From: JAFNAG01 sp963824985
Lineage (GTDB): Bacteria > Acidobacteriota > UBA6911
Assembly: GCA_963824985.1 (NCBI GenBank)
Contig: CAWGRQ010000029.1
Location: 1-64,000, forward strand
Reading direction: 5' to 3'
DNA: 64,000 bases
In this document: positions 17,391 through 28,210 of the stretch, in pieces
How positions within the stretch are numbered: position 1 is the stretch's first letter
Layout of the letters: each line of letters opens with the position of its first letter
Made by a program: the position numbers and the translations under genes
The notes under the pieces: generated by a model
Told to the model about the DNA's origin: nothing
What the model saw: the letters and a program-made list of their open reading frames with translations, nothing else
Database searches by the model: none

Positions 17391-17945
17391 ATGCCCAGAA
17401 TCGTTCGTATTTTGCTGACCAGCGCGGTGTTTGTCATGCTGAATGCCGCGCTGCTGCCCGCACAGGAGAAGACGCCCGAGCCGGCGCAAACGATCGTCGA
17501 TGCTGCCGTTCAGAAGGCCAAGGTCCAGAAGAAGGTGGTGTTTATCCATTATTCGGCTTCCTGGTGAGGGTGGTGCAGACGGCTGGAAGCCGTCTTGGAT
17601 CACGCGGACTTTCGCCAGATGTTCAACGACAGTTTCGTCCTCGTCAAACTGGTGACGCAGGAAGCCAAGGATAAGAAGGCGCTGGAAAATTCCGGTGCGG
17701 ACAAGCTGATGGCTGACTGGGGCGGCGGCAAGGCCGGCCTCCCGTTTATGGTGTTCCTGAACGGCAACGGGGAGAAGATTGCCGACTCCAACCGGATGCC
17801 CGGCGGGAAAAATTTCGGCTGTCCAGCATCTCCGGAGGAGGTGGAGGCATTCAACGAGATATTAAAGGAGACGGCCCCGCGGATCACCGAGGAGCAGCGT
17901 ACGCGGCTCGGCAACTATTTCCTGGAACTGAACAAGAAGAAGTAG
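17391..17945 (+). CDS. thioredoxin-like protein, probable selenoprotein
   Basis: A 184-codon gene with one in-frame TGA at codon 59 (17565-17567). Before it, a signal peptide (IVRILLTSAVFVMLNAALL) and KKVVFIHYSASW lead to the redox site. After it the same frame continues GWCRRLEAVLDHADF and on to LPFMVFLNGNG, typical of thioredoxin-like exported proteins whose motif is WCGWC. Reading TGA as selenocysteine gives W-Sec-G-W-Cys, a UxxC motif. An 8-bp stem with a GGA loop lies 17 bases after the TGA, at the right distance for a bacterial SECIS. AAGGAG sits seven bases before the ATG. A TGT-to-TGA error is the alternative. No selA, selB or selC is in the window. Confidence 0.75.
17577..17595 (+). 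promoter_or_regulatory. SECIS-like hairpin after in-frame TGA
   Basis: AGACGGCT (17577-17584) pairs perfectly with AGCCGTCT (17588-17595) around a GGA loop. The first loop G is 18 bases past the TGA. Bacterial SECIS elements are hairpins inside the coding region with a GG or GU in the apical loop at about this distance, where SelB binds. The fit is by eye, without energy calculation. Confidence 0.65.
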
Positions 17946-17984
17946 ACCCGTGAGAGTGCCGTCGGAGGCGCGCGTTAGAGCTTT

Positions 17985-18076
17985 CAGGACGCGGATGAAC
18001 ACCGGCAGGGCCCGCAAAAGCCCTGCACACGGATGGGCGCTTGCCCTATCCGCGTTCATCCGTGTCCCTTCAGGTG
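17985..18076. repeat. GCGGATGAACGCGG-type foldback with inner arms
   Basis: It runs from TCAGGACGCGGATGAACA to CGCGTTCATCCGTGTCCC, with CGCAAAAGCCCTGCACAC inside. It lies just after the selenoprotein gene and could terminate it. Confidence 0.7.
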
Positions 18077-18232
18077 TGGCGATCCTTGCTCCATGAATAA
18101 GGCGGGCTCGGAATGGGTCGTCCCCTTTTCGCTTGCGTTTGCGTCGAGCTCCGCGATAAATACATCTGCATCATTCCGCTCGCCGTGGTACGGCATGCGG
18201 ATCTGCCCTGACAGGAAGGAGAAGCTGCTTTC

Positions 18233-21146
18233 ATGCGCACACGAAAAATCTTAGTATCGCTGGCATTCATGCTGGCGCTGTCGCTGGCGTCGGCCGGGAT
18301 TGGCCTATACGCCCAGACCAACATATCGCCCCCGAAATTCGGCCAGAACACGGTGGGCGATGATTATTTTTTGGCCAACTACACGCAGTTGGTGGAGTAC
18401 TTTGGGAAGCTGGCGAAGGAGTCCAACCGGCTTAAAGTGGTGGAAATCGGCAAGACCTCCGAAGGGCGGACGATGATCATGGCGATCATCACTTCTCCCG
18501 CCAACCACCAGAAGCTGGATCGCTACAAGGAGATTTCCCAGCGGCTGGCGCGGGCCGAAGGGCTGACCGACGAGCAGGCGCGGGCGCTGGCGGTTGAGGG
18601 GAAGGCGGTCGTCTGGATCGACGGCGGGCTGCATGCGACCGAATGTGTGCCGGCGCAGGGGCTTTTCGAGATGGCGTATCAGATGACGAGCCGCAACGAT
18701 CCGGAAACGATGCGGATTCTCGACAACGTCATCCTGCTGCTGACGCCGGTGAATCCTGACGGCATGGATCTGGTCTCGAACTGGTACATGCGCGAGGCCG
18801 AACCGACGCGACGGTCCACGGGCGGTCTGCCGGTCCTTTACAACAAGTATGCCGGCCACGACAATAATCGCGACTCCTACATGTCGAACCTGGCCGAAAC
18901 CACGGCGATCGGGCGCCAGGTGTTCATCGAGTGGATTCCCCAGATCCTGTACAACCAGCACCAGACCGGGCCGGGGGGGTCAGTCCTGTTCATGGCGCCC
19001 TTCCGCGATCCGTTCAATTACAACACGGACCCGCTGGTCACCACGGGGATCGAACTGGTCGGGATGGCGGCTCACAACCGGTTCATCGCCGAAGGGAAAC
19101 CGGGGGCGGTGACGCGCGGATGCCGCCAACTATTCGACCTGGTTCAACGGCGGCGTGCGCACGTCCATGGGCTTTCACAACGTGATCGGCCTGTTGACGG
19201 AGATCATCGGCAATCCGACGCCGATGTCGATCCCGTTCGTTCCCTCGCGCTTTGTGCCCAACGGAAGCCAGCCCTACCCGATCATGCCGCAGGAGTGGCA
19301 TCAGCGGCAGTCGATCGAATACCTGATGACCAGTAACCGCGCCATTCTCGATCTGGCTGCCAAGCTGCGCGAGGATTTCCTGTACCGGATTTATGTGATG
19401 GGCCGCAATTCGATCCAGCGCGGCAGCCAGGACAACTGGACGATCACGCCCAAACGACTGGCGGCCGTGCAGGAAGCGATTGCCAAGGACCAGCAGGCCG
19501 CGGCGCCTCAGGGCGCTCGTGGGGCCGGCGGTCGCGGCGCGGCGGGCGGCGGCATGGGAGGGGGCGGCGGACGCGGGGGCACAAACATAAAGTATATGGA
19601 AGTCTACCGTGACCCCGCCCTGCGCGATCCCCGCGGGTACATTCTCCCCTCGGATCAGCCTGATTTTCTGACGGCCACGCGTTTCGTCAACGTTCTGATG
19701 AAAACGGGGGTTGTCGTTCACCGGGCCACCAGTGCGTTCCAGGTGGGCGGCAAGAATTACCCGGCGGGTTCCTACGTCCTCAAGGCAGCGCAGGCCTTCC
19801 GCCCGGAGCTCATGGATATGATGGAACCCCAGGATCACCCGGACGACATCCCGTACCCGGGCGGTCCGCCGCGCGCTCCATACGACGTTACCGGCTGGAC
19901 GCTGGCTTTCCAGATGGGGGTGAAGTTCGATCGGGTGCTGGAAGCTTTCGACGGACCGTTCGAAAAGCTGACGGATCTTGTCAAGATGCCGGCCGGCAAG
20001 GTAACGGCGCAGCCGGAACCGTCGGCTACCTGCTGAGCCACCAGGTGAATGACTCCTTTACCGGCACCACCCGGATGCTGGCCGCCGGCGAAGAGGTTTA
20101 CTGGCTGAAATCACCGTTATCAGCCAACGGCAAGACTTATGCAGCCGGCACGATCTACATCCCGGCGAAGGCCACAACACGCGCCAGCCTCGATAAGCTG
20201 GCGGCGGACCTCGGCCTGAGCTTCGATGCCGTCGCGACCGCTCCCTCATCGGACGCTCTGAAGACTGAAGACGATCCGGGTCGCCTTGTTGACTCCTACG
20301 GCGGGTCCATGCCTTCGGGCTGGATTCGTTACATGCTGGAGCAGCAGTACCCGACACCGTTATGAGCTGGTCTTTGCCCCGGCTCTGGACGCGGGAAATC
20401 TGATCAGCAAATTCGACGTCATCATTCTTCCCGACGGCGCCGGCATCAGCGGCGGCGGGGAGCTGGCGGCGGCGGGGCGGTGGAGGGGGCGGCGGGCGCG
20501 GCGGCGGCCCGCCAACGTGCCGCCGGAGTATAAGGACCGCGTCGGCTCCATGACGGCAGCCACGACGCTGCCGCAGCTGCGCAAGTTCATGGAGGACGGC
20601 GGCACCATCCTGCCGTTGGTTCGGCGACCGGAATCAGCGAACAGCTCGACCTGCCGGTTGCCAACGCGCTCACGGAACGCCTCGCCGATGGCAGCGAAGT
20701 GCGGCTGCCCCGGGAAAAGTATTTCGTCCCGGGATCGGTTCTCCAGGTGACCGTTGACACCAACAATCCGGTGGCGTACGGCTTGCCGGAAAAACCGACG
20801 TGTTCTTCGACAACAGTCCGGTATTCCGTCTGGAACCGGATGCCGCTCTGAAGGGAGTGCGCGCCGTCGCCTGGTTCAGCACGGAAACGCCGTTGCGCAG
20901 CGGCTGGGCATGGGGGCAGGCTTATCTGAAGGATGGGATTGCGGCGGTGGAGGCCCCGATCGGGCAAAGGGAAGGTGTACCTGTTCGGGCCCGAGATTAC
21001 GTTCCGCGCCCAGCCGCACGGGCGCCTATAAGTTCCTGTTCAACGGGCTCTACCTCGCCGGCGCGACACCGGTGAGGCTGGGAAGTGGCCGGCGCTGGGT
21101 CCGGATTCCGGGGTTCCGCGGCGGCTTTATTCTGGATCGCGGATGA
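18233..21146 (+). CDS. exported M14 zinc carboxypeptidase, several frameshifts
   Basis: A large exported metallopeptidase of the carboxypeptidase-A clan. A signal peptide (ILVSLAFMLALSLASAGIGLY) opens the first frame (18233-19130), which contains the zinc motif HATE, the segment TPVNPDGMD, the tyrosine/arginine region and NQHQTGP with the third ligand. Frames then change near 19130, 20040, 20350, 20640, 20790 and 21000, yet each piece continues a plausible protein (MGFHNVIGLLTEIIGNPTP, later GAYKFLFNGLYLAGATPVRL). A Gly-rich stretch lies near 19520-19590. So many one-base breaks with intact protein sequence point to sequencing errors rather than a decayed gene. The exact C-terminus is uncertain. 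Confidence 0.75.
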
Positions 21147-21205
21147 AGTCGCGGATGAATGCGGATCAGATCCGTGTTCATCCGGGTTTTCCGCGTCCCC
21201 AGAGT
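21140..21205. repeat. GCGGATGAATGCGG-type hairpin
   Basis: ATGAAGTCGCGGATGAATGC faces GTTCATCCGGGTTTTCCGCG around GGATCAGATCC. It lies between convergent genes. Confidence 0.65.
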
Positions 21206-21233
21206 CTTATGCTTTAAGGGCTTTGCCTTACGA

Positions 21234-22634
21234 TTACAGGCTCGCCTTGATGCGGCGGGCCGCACGCCGGCAGGCGTGATCGAAGCGGCCATGTCGTCGT
21301 CGGTGTGGGCCGTGGAAACGGCGCCGTGGCCGTGGACCAGGTACACATTGTCCAGCAGCAGGGCGAGTTGCAGCACGTTCTTGGTCAGTTCGACGTCGCA
21401 CACGGACGGATCAAACAGTCTTTTCGGGCCGTTCGAGGCGGCATCCTCCCGGTGGGGAAGTGCAGGTGCGCCATGGAGCTTCCCGGGAAGGCACGTCATT
21501 GCCGTTCCCGCTGCATCGCGCCAGCATCCCTTCGTCCCGGAAGGCCGCTTCCAGGGCCTTCGCATTTTTTCGCCCAGGACCGCCAGGCGAGGGTAGATCT
21601 CGCCTCATGTTCAACGGCATATTGCTCATGCCATTTGGCGGCCAGCATGGATGCCGGGTGGGCCGAGAATGTGCCGCCCGAAAACTTGACACGCCGTCCG
21701 CTGCCGCGCCCCGCCAGTGCCAGGAGGTCGGCACGGCCCGTGACGGCGGCCACCGGCATCCCGCCGCCGATGATCTTGCCGAACACGCTCATGATCGGGC
21801 CGCACTCCGTACATGGCGCCCAGGTTCCCGGCGCGGAAGCGGAAGCCGCTGATCACCTCGTCGAGGATGAGGAGACGCCGTATTGATGCGTGAGTTCGCG
21901 AGCCGCCCGCAGGAATTCGCGAGTCGCCGGCAGTCAGGCCGCCGGTGCCGATGAAGGGTTCGACGATGAAACAGGCGAGGCGGTCGCCGTGCCTGCGGAA
22001 GTTCTCCCGGAGCCCTTCGGGTCGTTGAATCCGGTGATGATCACTTCGCCGGTGAGGCCGTCGGACGATCCCCTCGCTGTCGATCTGCTGGTACCCCTTG
22101 CCGTTTCCATCGTGGAAGCTGACCCCCTTCAGCCCCCAGGGCTGTGCGCCGTGCCAACCGCCGCCGGTCTTGAGCATCTGGCCCCGACCGGTAAAGGCGC
22201 GTGACAGCATGATCGCGTACATGGTGGCCAGCGAGCCGCTGGTGGTGAACCGCACGCGTTCGGCGCCGGTCTGCCGGCACAGGATTTCGGCCACTTCCGC
22301 CTGCAGCCGGTCGGTGAACCCGGTCTGCAGGCCGAATCCATCATGAAATGCCCGGGCCAGGGCCTCCGTCACGACCGGGGGATTGTGCCCGAGCAGGTTG
22401 CCGAGGTGCCCCTGCCACAGATCGAGGATTTCGTGGCCGTCTTCGTCATGGAGGTAAGCCCCGCGCGCGGAGACGATGCGCGGCGGAAACGGCTGCATGA
22501 GCCGCAGCTGGTGGCTGCCGCCATCCACGAGGTACTTTTTTGCCGTTTTCGTTGATGGCCCCGGATTTCGGCGCATGGCGCGCATAGGCTTCCCGCAGCG
22601 TCGCCAGCAGCGGCGCATGATTCGTGCTTCCCAT
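21234..22634 (-). CDS. class-III aminotransferase, HemL-like, several frameshifts
   Basis: A PLP-dependent aminotransferase or aminomutase of the glutamate-1-semialdehyde mutase type. From MGSTNHAPLLATLREAYARH the frame shifts near 22530, then reads LHDEDGHEILDLWQGHLGN, RVRFTTSGSLATMYAIML and GGGWHGAQPW. After further shifts it gives LLILDEVISGFRFR, and in another frame GKIIGGGMPVAAVTG, which normally carries the PLP lysine in this family. The ending HGHGAVSTAHTDDDM and then RRAARRIKASL fits HemL-like proteins. At least five shifts are needed. Whether it makes aminolevulinate or acts on another amino acid is not clear. It is followed on the same strand by no related haem gene. Confidence 0.7.
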
Positions 22635-22689
22635 CCTTGTCCCCCTTTAACCTGCCTGACCTGTGAAGAAAAGATCACAAAACCTCTCA

Positions 22690-22752
22690 GGACACGTAAG
22701 AACGCGGATGAACACGGATCGGATCCGTGCTCATCCGTGTCCTGAAAGTCTC
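22690..22752. repeat. GCGGATGAACACGG-type hairpin
   Basis: TCAGGACACGTAAGAACGCGGATG faces CGTGCTCATCCGTGTCCTGA around CGGATCGGATCCG. It lies between the two aminotransferase genes. Confidence 0.7.
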
Positions 22753-22763
22753 TTTCATTCCGA

Positions 22764-24026
22764 CTACACTTGGCCCGCGGTTCGGACCTGGCTGCTCCGG
22801 AAGGCTCCGGATCTGGCGTCGCGCACTTCCAGGTTGAGCATTTCCTTCACGGCCTTCGCCAGGCGGCGGATGCCTTCCTCGATGCGTTCGACCGGCATGT
22901 TCGAGTAGCTGAGCCGCAGACGTGTTTTCCTTGTTTCCTTTTGGATAGAAGGAGCCCCCCGGGGACAAACGCCACCTCGAGCTCCAGGGACCGGCGCAGG
23001 AGTTCCCTCGCATCCAGATGGGCCGGGAGTTCCAGCCACAGAGAACAACCCCCCTGCGGGCCGGGAAAAGCTGACGCACTTCGGCATGTCGTGTTCCAGC
23101 GCCCGGATCATGGCGTCACGGCGCTCGCGGTAAACGGTGCGCATGCGCGCCAGATGATCCTCGATGTTGAACATCTCGAGGTAGGCTGCCACCTGCATCT
23201 GAATCAGGGTCGACGTGTGCAGGTCGCTCCCCTGTTTCAGAATAACGAACTTCTCATAGAGAGGCTGGGCCGCGGTCAGCCAACCAAGGCGAATCCCGGG
23301 GCTCAGGATTTTGGAAAAGGTACCCAGATAAATGACGCACCCCTTGCTGTCGAAAGATTTAATGGGCGGCAGAGGAATTCCCTCGAAACGGAGTTCGCCA
23401 TAGGGGTTGTCCTCGACGACGGCTACCGAATACCGGCCCACCACTTCGGCAAAGCGCCTCCTCCGTTCGAGCGACCAGGTCGTCCCGGTGGGATTCTGGA
23501 AATTGGGAACCACGTAAATGAGCTTGATGCGGCCGCCGCCTTCCAGCCTGCGTTCAAGGGCATCGACATCCATGCCTTCTTCGTCCGTGGGAATCTCGAC
23601 CCAGCGCGGGTCGAACACCCCAAGCGCCGAAATGGCGCCGACATAAGTCGGGCTCTCACACAGAACCGTATCTCCTTCGTCGATCAGGAGTTTGCCGGTC
23701 AGATCGAGGGCCTGCTGGGCTCCGGTGGTGATGAGCACCTCCTCGGCCGAGGCGCGGATGCCGCATTTGATATTCATGCGCTCCGCAAGCCTCTGGCGCA
23801 ACGGCAGGTATCCCTCCGTAGTCGAATATTGAAGTGCCTGCTGACCCTCCTCCTTCAAAATCCTGCGGATCGCCTCTTCCATTTCCGCAACCGGAAACAG
23901 TTCTGGTGCCGGGAGTCCTCCGGCAAACGAGATGATGTTGCCGTGCTGGGTGATCTTTAACAATTCCCGCACGTCCGAGGGTTTAAGTCCCTCCATTCTT
24001 CGTGCCAGTTGAATCGTCATGCTCAC
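22764..24026 (-). CDS. PLP aminotransferase, 2-aminoadipate/aromatic type
   Basis: A class I/II aminotransferase of about 415 residues, close to the LysN/MocR-type group that transfers amino groups from aminoadipate, aromatic or branched-chain amino acids. Visible are ISFAGGLPAPELFP near residue 32, ALQYSTTEGYLPLRQRLAERM near 65, VPNFQNPTGTTW near 178, VAVVEDNPYGELRF near 205 and YLGTFSKILSPGIRLGW near 235 with the PLP lysine. In 22930-23080 the frame is wrong for a stretch and the other frame reads LSPGGSFYPKGNKENT, so a compensating pair of shifts is likely. Not linked to a biosynthetic operon here. Confidence 0.82.
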   Translation of the reverse strand: MSMTIQLARRMEGLKPSDVRELLKITQHGNIISFAGGLPAPELFPVAEMEEAIRRILKEEGQQALQYSTTEGYLPLRQRLAERMNIKCGIRASAEEVLITTGAQQALDLTGKLLIDEGDTVLCESPTYVGAISALGVFDPRWVEIPTDEEGMDVDALERRLEGGGRIKLIYVVPNFQNPTGTTWSLERRRRFAEVVGRYSVAVVEDNPYGELRFEGIPLPPIKSFDSKGCVIYLGTFSKILSPGIRLGWLTAAQPLYEKFVILKQGSDLHTSTLIQMQVAAYLEMFNIEDHLARMRTVYRERRDAMIRALEHDMPKCVSFSRPAGGLFSVAGTPGPSGCEGTPAPVPGARGGVCPRGAPSIQKETRKTRLRLSYSNMPVERIEEGIRRLAKAVKEMLNLEVRDARSGAFRSSQVRTAGQV

Positions 24027-24816
24027 CTCCTGGCGCCGGATGTTGCGACGCCCGGTGCGGGGATAATTGCAATGCCTGCTCAGGATAGTGTGCGGCCGAG
24101 CCGGCGGTGTATGAAAATCAATCCGGTTGGATTCTCAGTGTCCAGCCTGCGGCTATTGTATGAGTTTTGCAGCGAAATGCAATTCCGTTGCTTGCCGCCG
24201 CTTTTGGAGTGAATTGGGCGAAAAAGCAAAAACGCCACGGATTCCACAGATTTGCCAAACCACTACCGGGCGAGGCCGGCAGGTTCCGGTTCGGTTGGAA
24301 GCGGCCTGAAGATTCCATAGTTGCGGGCTCCGCTCACCGCGCGCAAAAGCAAAAACGCCCACGATCCAACAATGCCAGCAGATGATAGTATGAATCGGAG
24401 CACCCCGTCCCAAAGCATCATCGAGAATTCTTTGTAAAATCAGTGGAATCCGTGAAATCCGTGGCGTTTTTGCTTTTATTCCCCTACCGGGCGAGGCCGG
24501 CAGGTTCCGGTTCGGTTGGAAGCGGCCTGAAGATTCCATAGTTGCGGGCTCCGCTCACCGCGCGCAAAAGCAAAAACGCCCACGATCCCACAATGCCAGC
24601 AGATGATGGTATGAATCGGAGCACCCCGTCCCAAAGCATCATCGAGAATTCTTTGTAAAATCAGTGGAATCCGTGAAATCCGTGGCGTTTTTGCTTTTAT
24701 TCCCCCAGGAGTGAGCCCCGCCTTGGATTACCCCCGAGGCGTTCAGCGGCCGCTTGACTTGCCGACATCATGGAGTATTATCAGCCTCTTCGTGGCCAGT
24801 CGGGAGGGAGTGTGAC
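24027..24816. other. intergenic region of repeats upstream of gatE
   Basis: About 790 bases without a credible gene. The first 190 bases are non-repetitive; the rest is mostly the tandem duplication listed next. The last 100 bases should hold the promoter of the gatE-gatD pair. Confidence 0.6.
24225..24705. repeat. 221-bp tandem duplication with CCACGGAT repeats
   Basis: A unit starting TACCGGGCGAGGCCGG at 24264 is repeated from 24485 to 24705 with a few differences. Each unit ends in GAATCCGTGAAATCCGTGGCG followed by TTTTTGCTTTTATTCCCC. An inverted partial copy (AAAGCAAAAACGCCACGG) precedes the first unit at about 24225. The same CCACGGAT motif returns at 35046 and 56681. Confidence 0.85.
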
Positions 24817-26789
24817 GTGGAACAGAAAATTGATTACGCGGAAGTGGGCCTGATTTCCGGCCTGGAAGTTCACCAGCAGCTTCTGACCGATCGCAAGATG
24901 TTCTGTCATTGCCCTGCGGGCTCTACACGGAGACACACGACGGCTCTGTACTGCGCCACATGCGCCCGACGCTGTCCGAATTGGGCGAATACGACGGCAC
25001 CGCCCTGATGGAATTCAAGACGAAGAAAAACATCATCTACCTGCTGCATCAGGGGAACGTCTGCACCTATGAAATGGATGATACCCCGCCGTTTCCTCGT
25101 GAATCAGCAGGCGGTGGACATTGCGATCGAACAGTGCCTGATGCTGGGATGCGACATCGTGGATGAGGTCCATATCGCCCGCAAGCAATACCTGGATGGT
25201 TCGATCCCGACGGGATTCCAGCGCACGGCGATCGTCGGGGTGAATGGGCGCCTTCCGTTCCGCGGCCGCGAAATCTCGATCACCCAGGTCAGCGTCGAAG
25301 AGGACTCCTGCCGGGAGGTCTCGGATGCAGGGCACCTGATCGTCTGGCGCACCGACCGCCTGGGCATGCCCTTGATTGAAACCGTCACGGGGCCGGACCT
25401 GCGCACCCCCGAAGAGGTGGAAGCGGCCATCCTGCTGGTCGGCCGCGTCTGCCGGTCGACGGGGCATGTGCGGGTCGGGCTGGGCGCCAGCCGCCAGGAT
25501 GTCAATGTTTCGGTGCGCGGCGGCCGCCGGGTGGAAATCAAAGGGGTTCCCAAGGCGGGGTGGGCGCCGAAACTCGTCCATGGAGAGGCGGTGCGCCAGG
25601 TGAACATGCTCAAGCTCCGCAGACGAGCTGCACCGGCGCGGATTCACCACCCCGGTATCGATCGCGTCGATAGCCGCGGATGTCACGGATTTGTTCGCGA
25701 ACTCCGAGTACACGCTTCTGCGCCGCGAAGTCTTCGAGCAGTGGGCGAAGAGATGAGAAGCGGCGGCCCGCTTTCGAGTTGGGCGCCGGTCCCTTCGTCG
25801 TCAAGGCCGTCACGGCTGAAAGGACTGACCGGAACCCTCTCCTGGCCCTCCCAGCCTGACCTGACCTTCGCCCACGAACTCGCGGGCCGAGTGCGCGTGA
25901 TCTCCGGATTGGATCAGGCTCCGATTCTTCTCAGCGGAGAAAAATGGCCCGACTACAAGGGGGCCCTCCAGGAGTTGCGCAGGGTGCGAACGAGGCTGCG
26001 CTGCGAAAGCGACGACGCCGTGGTGGTGAGTCTGGGGGCCGGAAGAGGACTGCCAGACCGCAATCCAGGAAATCCGGTTGCGTTATGTCGACGCAATCAA
26101 TGGGGTGCCGAATGAGACGCGGCAGCCGTTCGAAGACGGGATCCACCGACTTCGAGCGCATTCTTCCCGGGCCGGACCGCATGTATCCCGATACGGACAG
26201 CCCACCGACACGCGTCACGCGCGACCGCGTGGTTGCGGCTGGAAGCCGGCCTGGCGGAAAGACCGTGGCGCGGGAAGCCCGATACGCTGCGGTCGGGGTG
26301 CCGGCGGCGACCGCCCATTACCTGATCCGTCGCGGAGGCGCCGGCTTGGTGGACCGGGTCGTCACGGAATGCGGCGCGGATCTGCGCCAGGCCTGTTTCG
26401 TATTCGGCGAGCGGCTTGTCGGCTGGCGCCGCGCGGGAATCCCGGTGGCGCAAAATCTCTCCCCCACCTGGTGCGAATTTTTCCGGGCGATCGCCAATCG
26501 GCCCGTCCTGTTCGAGGCCCGGGATTTCCTGGTGCGAGAGGATGGCCGAAGCGCCCGGGGAAGAGCCTGGGGCAGATTCTCGAAAAACATGGTTTCAACG
26601 AAGGCCGGCCGGTGATTGGAAGGCGACCCTGCTACCGAAGGTAGCCGAAGCCGCGCAGGCCGCCTTCCGCAAGGATCCCGAGCTTGTGCGCCGCCTCGCG
26701 ATGGGACGATGATGTCCGGACTATTGGGCAAAGTGCCCGCGCGCGAAGTGGCCGAGGCGCTGCAGTATCAGATGGAGGAGATGAGATGA
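24817..26789 (+). CDS. gatE: Glu-tRNA(Gln) amidotransferase subunit E, frame disrupted
   Basis: The transferase/kinase subunit of the archaeal-type amidotransferase that turns Glu-tRNA(Gln) into Gln-tRNA(Gln). It starts at GTG with GGGAGGGAG upstream. The first frame reads KIDYAEVGLISGLEVHQQLL, the GatB/GatE signature, and the next pieces read EFKTKKNIIYLLHQGNVCTYEMDDTPP, AVDIAIEQCLMLGCDIVDEVH and HLIVWRTDRLGMPLIE. Later pieces include GPDLRTPEEVEAAILLVGR and the C-terminal LLGKVPAREVAEALQYQMEEM. At least six one-base shifts are needed, so the region is probably error-rich. The stop overlaps the start of gatD as ATGA. GatE belongs almost entirely to archaea in established knowledge, which makes a bacterial copy notable. 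Confidence 0.78.
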
Positions 26790-28184
26790 GCGCAGGAGTG
26801 GACGAGCTGAAGGGCTACAAAGGTAGATCCCGGGCCAGGCTCACCGCCCTCGGGCTGCGCGTCTGGAGCGAGGTGCGTCTCACCAACGATGCCGGAAGCA
26901 TTTTCGAAGGTGTGATCCTGCCGCGCAGCGAGTCGCTCGATGATGAACATGTCGTCATCAAAATGAAGAACGGATACAACGTCGGCGTACACGTCGACCG
27001 GATCGCAAGCGCCGTCGAACTCGGGTATAAAGAGGCGATTTACAAGATTCCCGAGAAGGAGTTTCCCGTCAAACCCAATCTGCCCGGGTGACGCTTCTGG
27101 GCACGGGCGGCACGATCGCCTCCCGGCTGGATTACCGCACGGGCGCGGTCATCCCCGCATTCACGCCGGGAGAATTGTACGGGGCGGTTCCCGAACTTGC
27201 CGACATCTGCAACCTGACCACGAAGAAACTCTTCGGCGTTTTCTCCGAAAATATGGCGAAGGAGCAGTATATCGAGCTCGCGCAATCGATCGGCGAGGAG
27301 ATCGCATCCGGCGTGGACGGTATCGTGATCGGACACGGGACCGACACGATGGGGCATACGGCCGCCATCCTGTCGTTCATGGTGCAGGATTCTCCCGTGC
27401 CGATCGTGATCGTCGGCAGCCAGCGGTCGAGTGACCGGCCTTCGTCCGACGCGGCGCTCAATCTCATCCATGCGGTGCGGAGCCGCGGCCTATGGGGAGA
27501 TCGCCGAGGTGCAGATCTCCATGTTCGGCCCCACCTCCGATCGCTACGGCCTTCTCCATCGCGGCACGCGCACGCGCAAAATGCACAGCTCCTACCGGAA
27601 TACCTTCCGCACGATCGGAGATATCCCGCTGGCCATGGTCAGCCGCGACAGCTTCACGTACATCAACAAGGAATATATCGAAGCGCGATCGCACCCGGAA
27701 AGTGAAAATCGACACCGCGTACAACGACCGCACTACGATCCTGTACTACTATCCCGGGCATGCACCCGGATCTGGTGGATGCCCTGGTGGAGAAAGGGCT
27801 ACCGGGGCATCGTGATCGCGGGCACGGGGCTCGGCCATGTCAACAAGCCCCTCTACCCGGCGCTCAAGCGAGCCGTGGCCGCCGGAGTGCACGTCGTCAT
27901 GACCGTGCAGACGCTATGGGGCTACGCGCAGATGTACGTGTACGACACGGGACGGGATCTGATGGATCTGGGCAGTCGTGCCCCTGGACAACATGCTCCC
28001 GGAGACCGCGCTGATGAAGCTCTCGTGGGTGCTCGGCCATACCGACGATCATCAGGAGGTGACGCGCATGATGCGCCATACCATCAACCACGAGATTACC
28101 GAACGGGAACCACACAACGGTTATCTGATCATGCAGGGCGGACTGCCGGAAACCGAGGAATATATCCAGAGCCACTGGAAGTAG
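26786..28184 (+). CDS. gatD: Glu-tRNA(Gln) amidotransferase subunit D, frame disrupted
   Basis: The asparaginase-like subunit that supplies ammonia to GatE. Its N-terminal beta-barrel (VRLTNDAGSIFEGVILPR, VVIKMKNGYNVGVHVDRI) precedes the asparaginase module: LLGTGGTIASRLDYRTGAV with the catalytic Thr, VIGHGTDTMGHTAAIL with the second Thr-Asp pair, and later RGIVIAGTGLGHVNKPLYPAL. The end is ETALMKLSWVLGHTDDHQEV and a stop at 28184. The N-terminal barrel distinguishes GatD from plain asparaginase. Frames change near 27088, 27485, 27690, 27800 and 27980. Its ATG overlaps the gatE stop, which indicates translational coupling. Confidence 0.82.
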
Positions 28185-28210
28185 GCTGTAGGCTGTAGCC
28201 TACCTGTAAT

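Noticed and set aside
18233..21146. Further selenocysteine codons in the M14 peptidase or gatE
   Set aside because: The stops there arise because the frame changes, not as in-frame TGA with coherent sequence on both sides.
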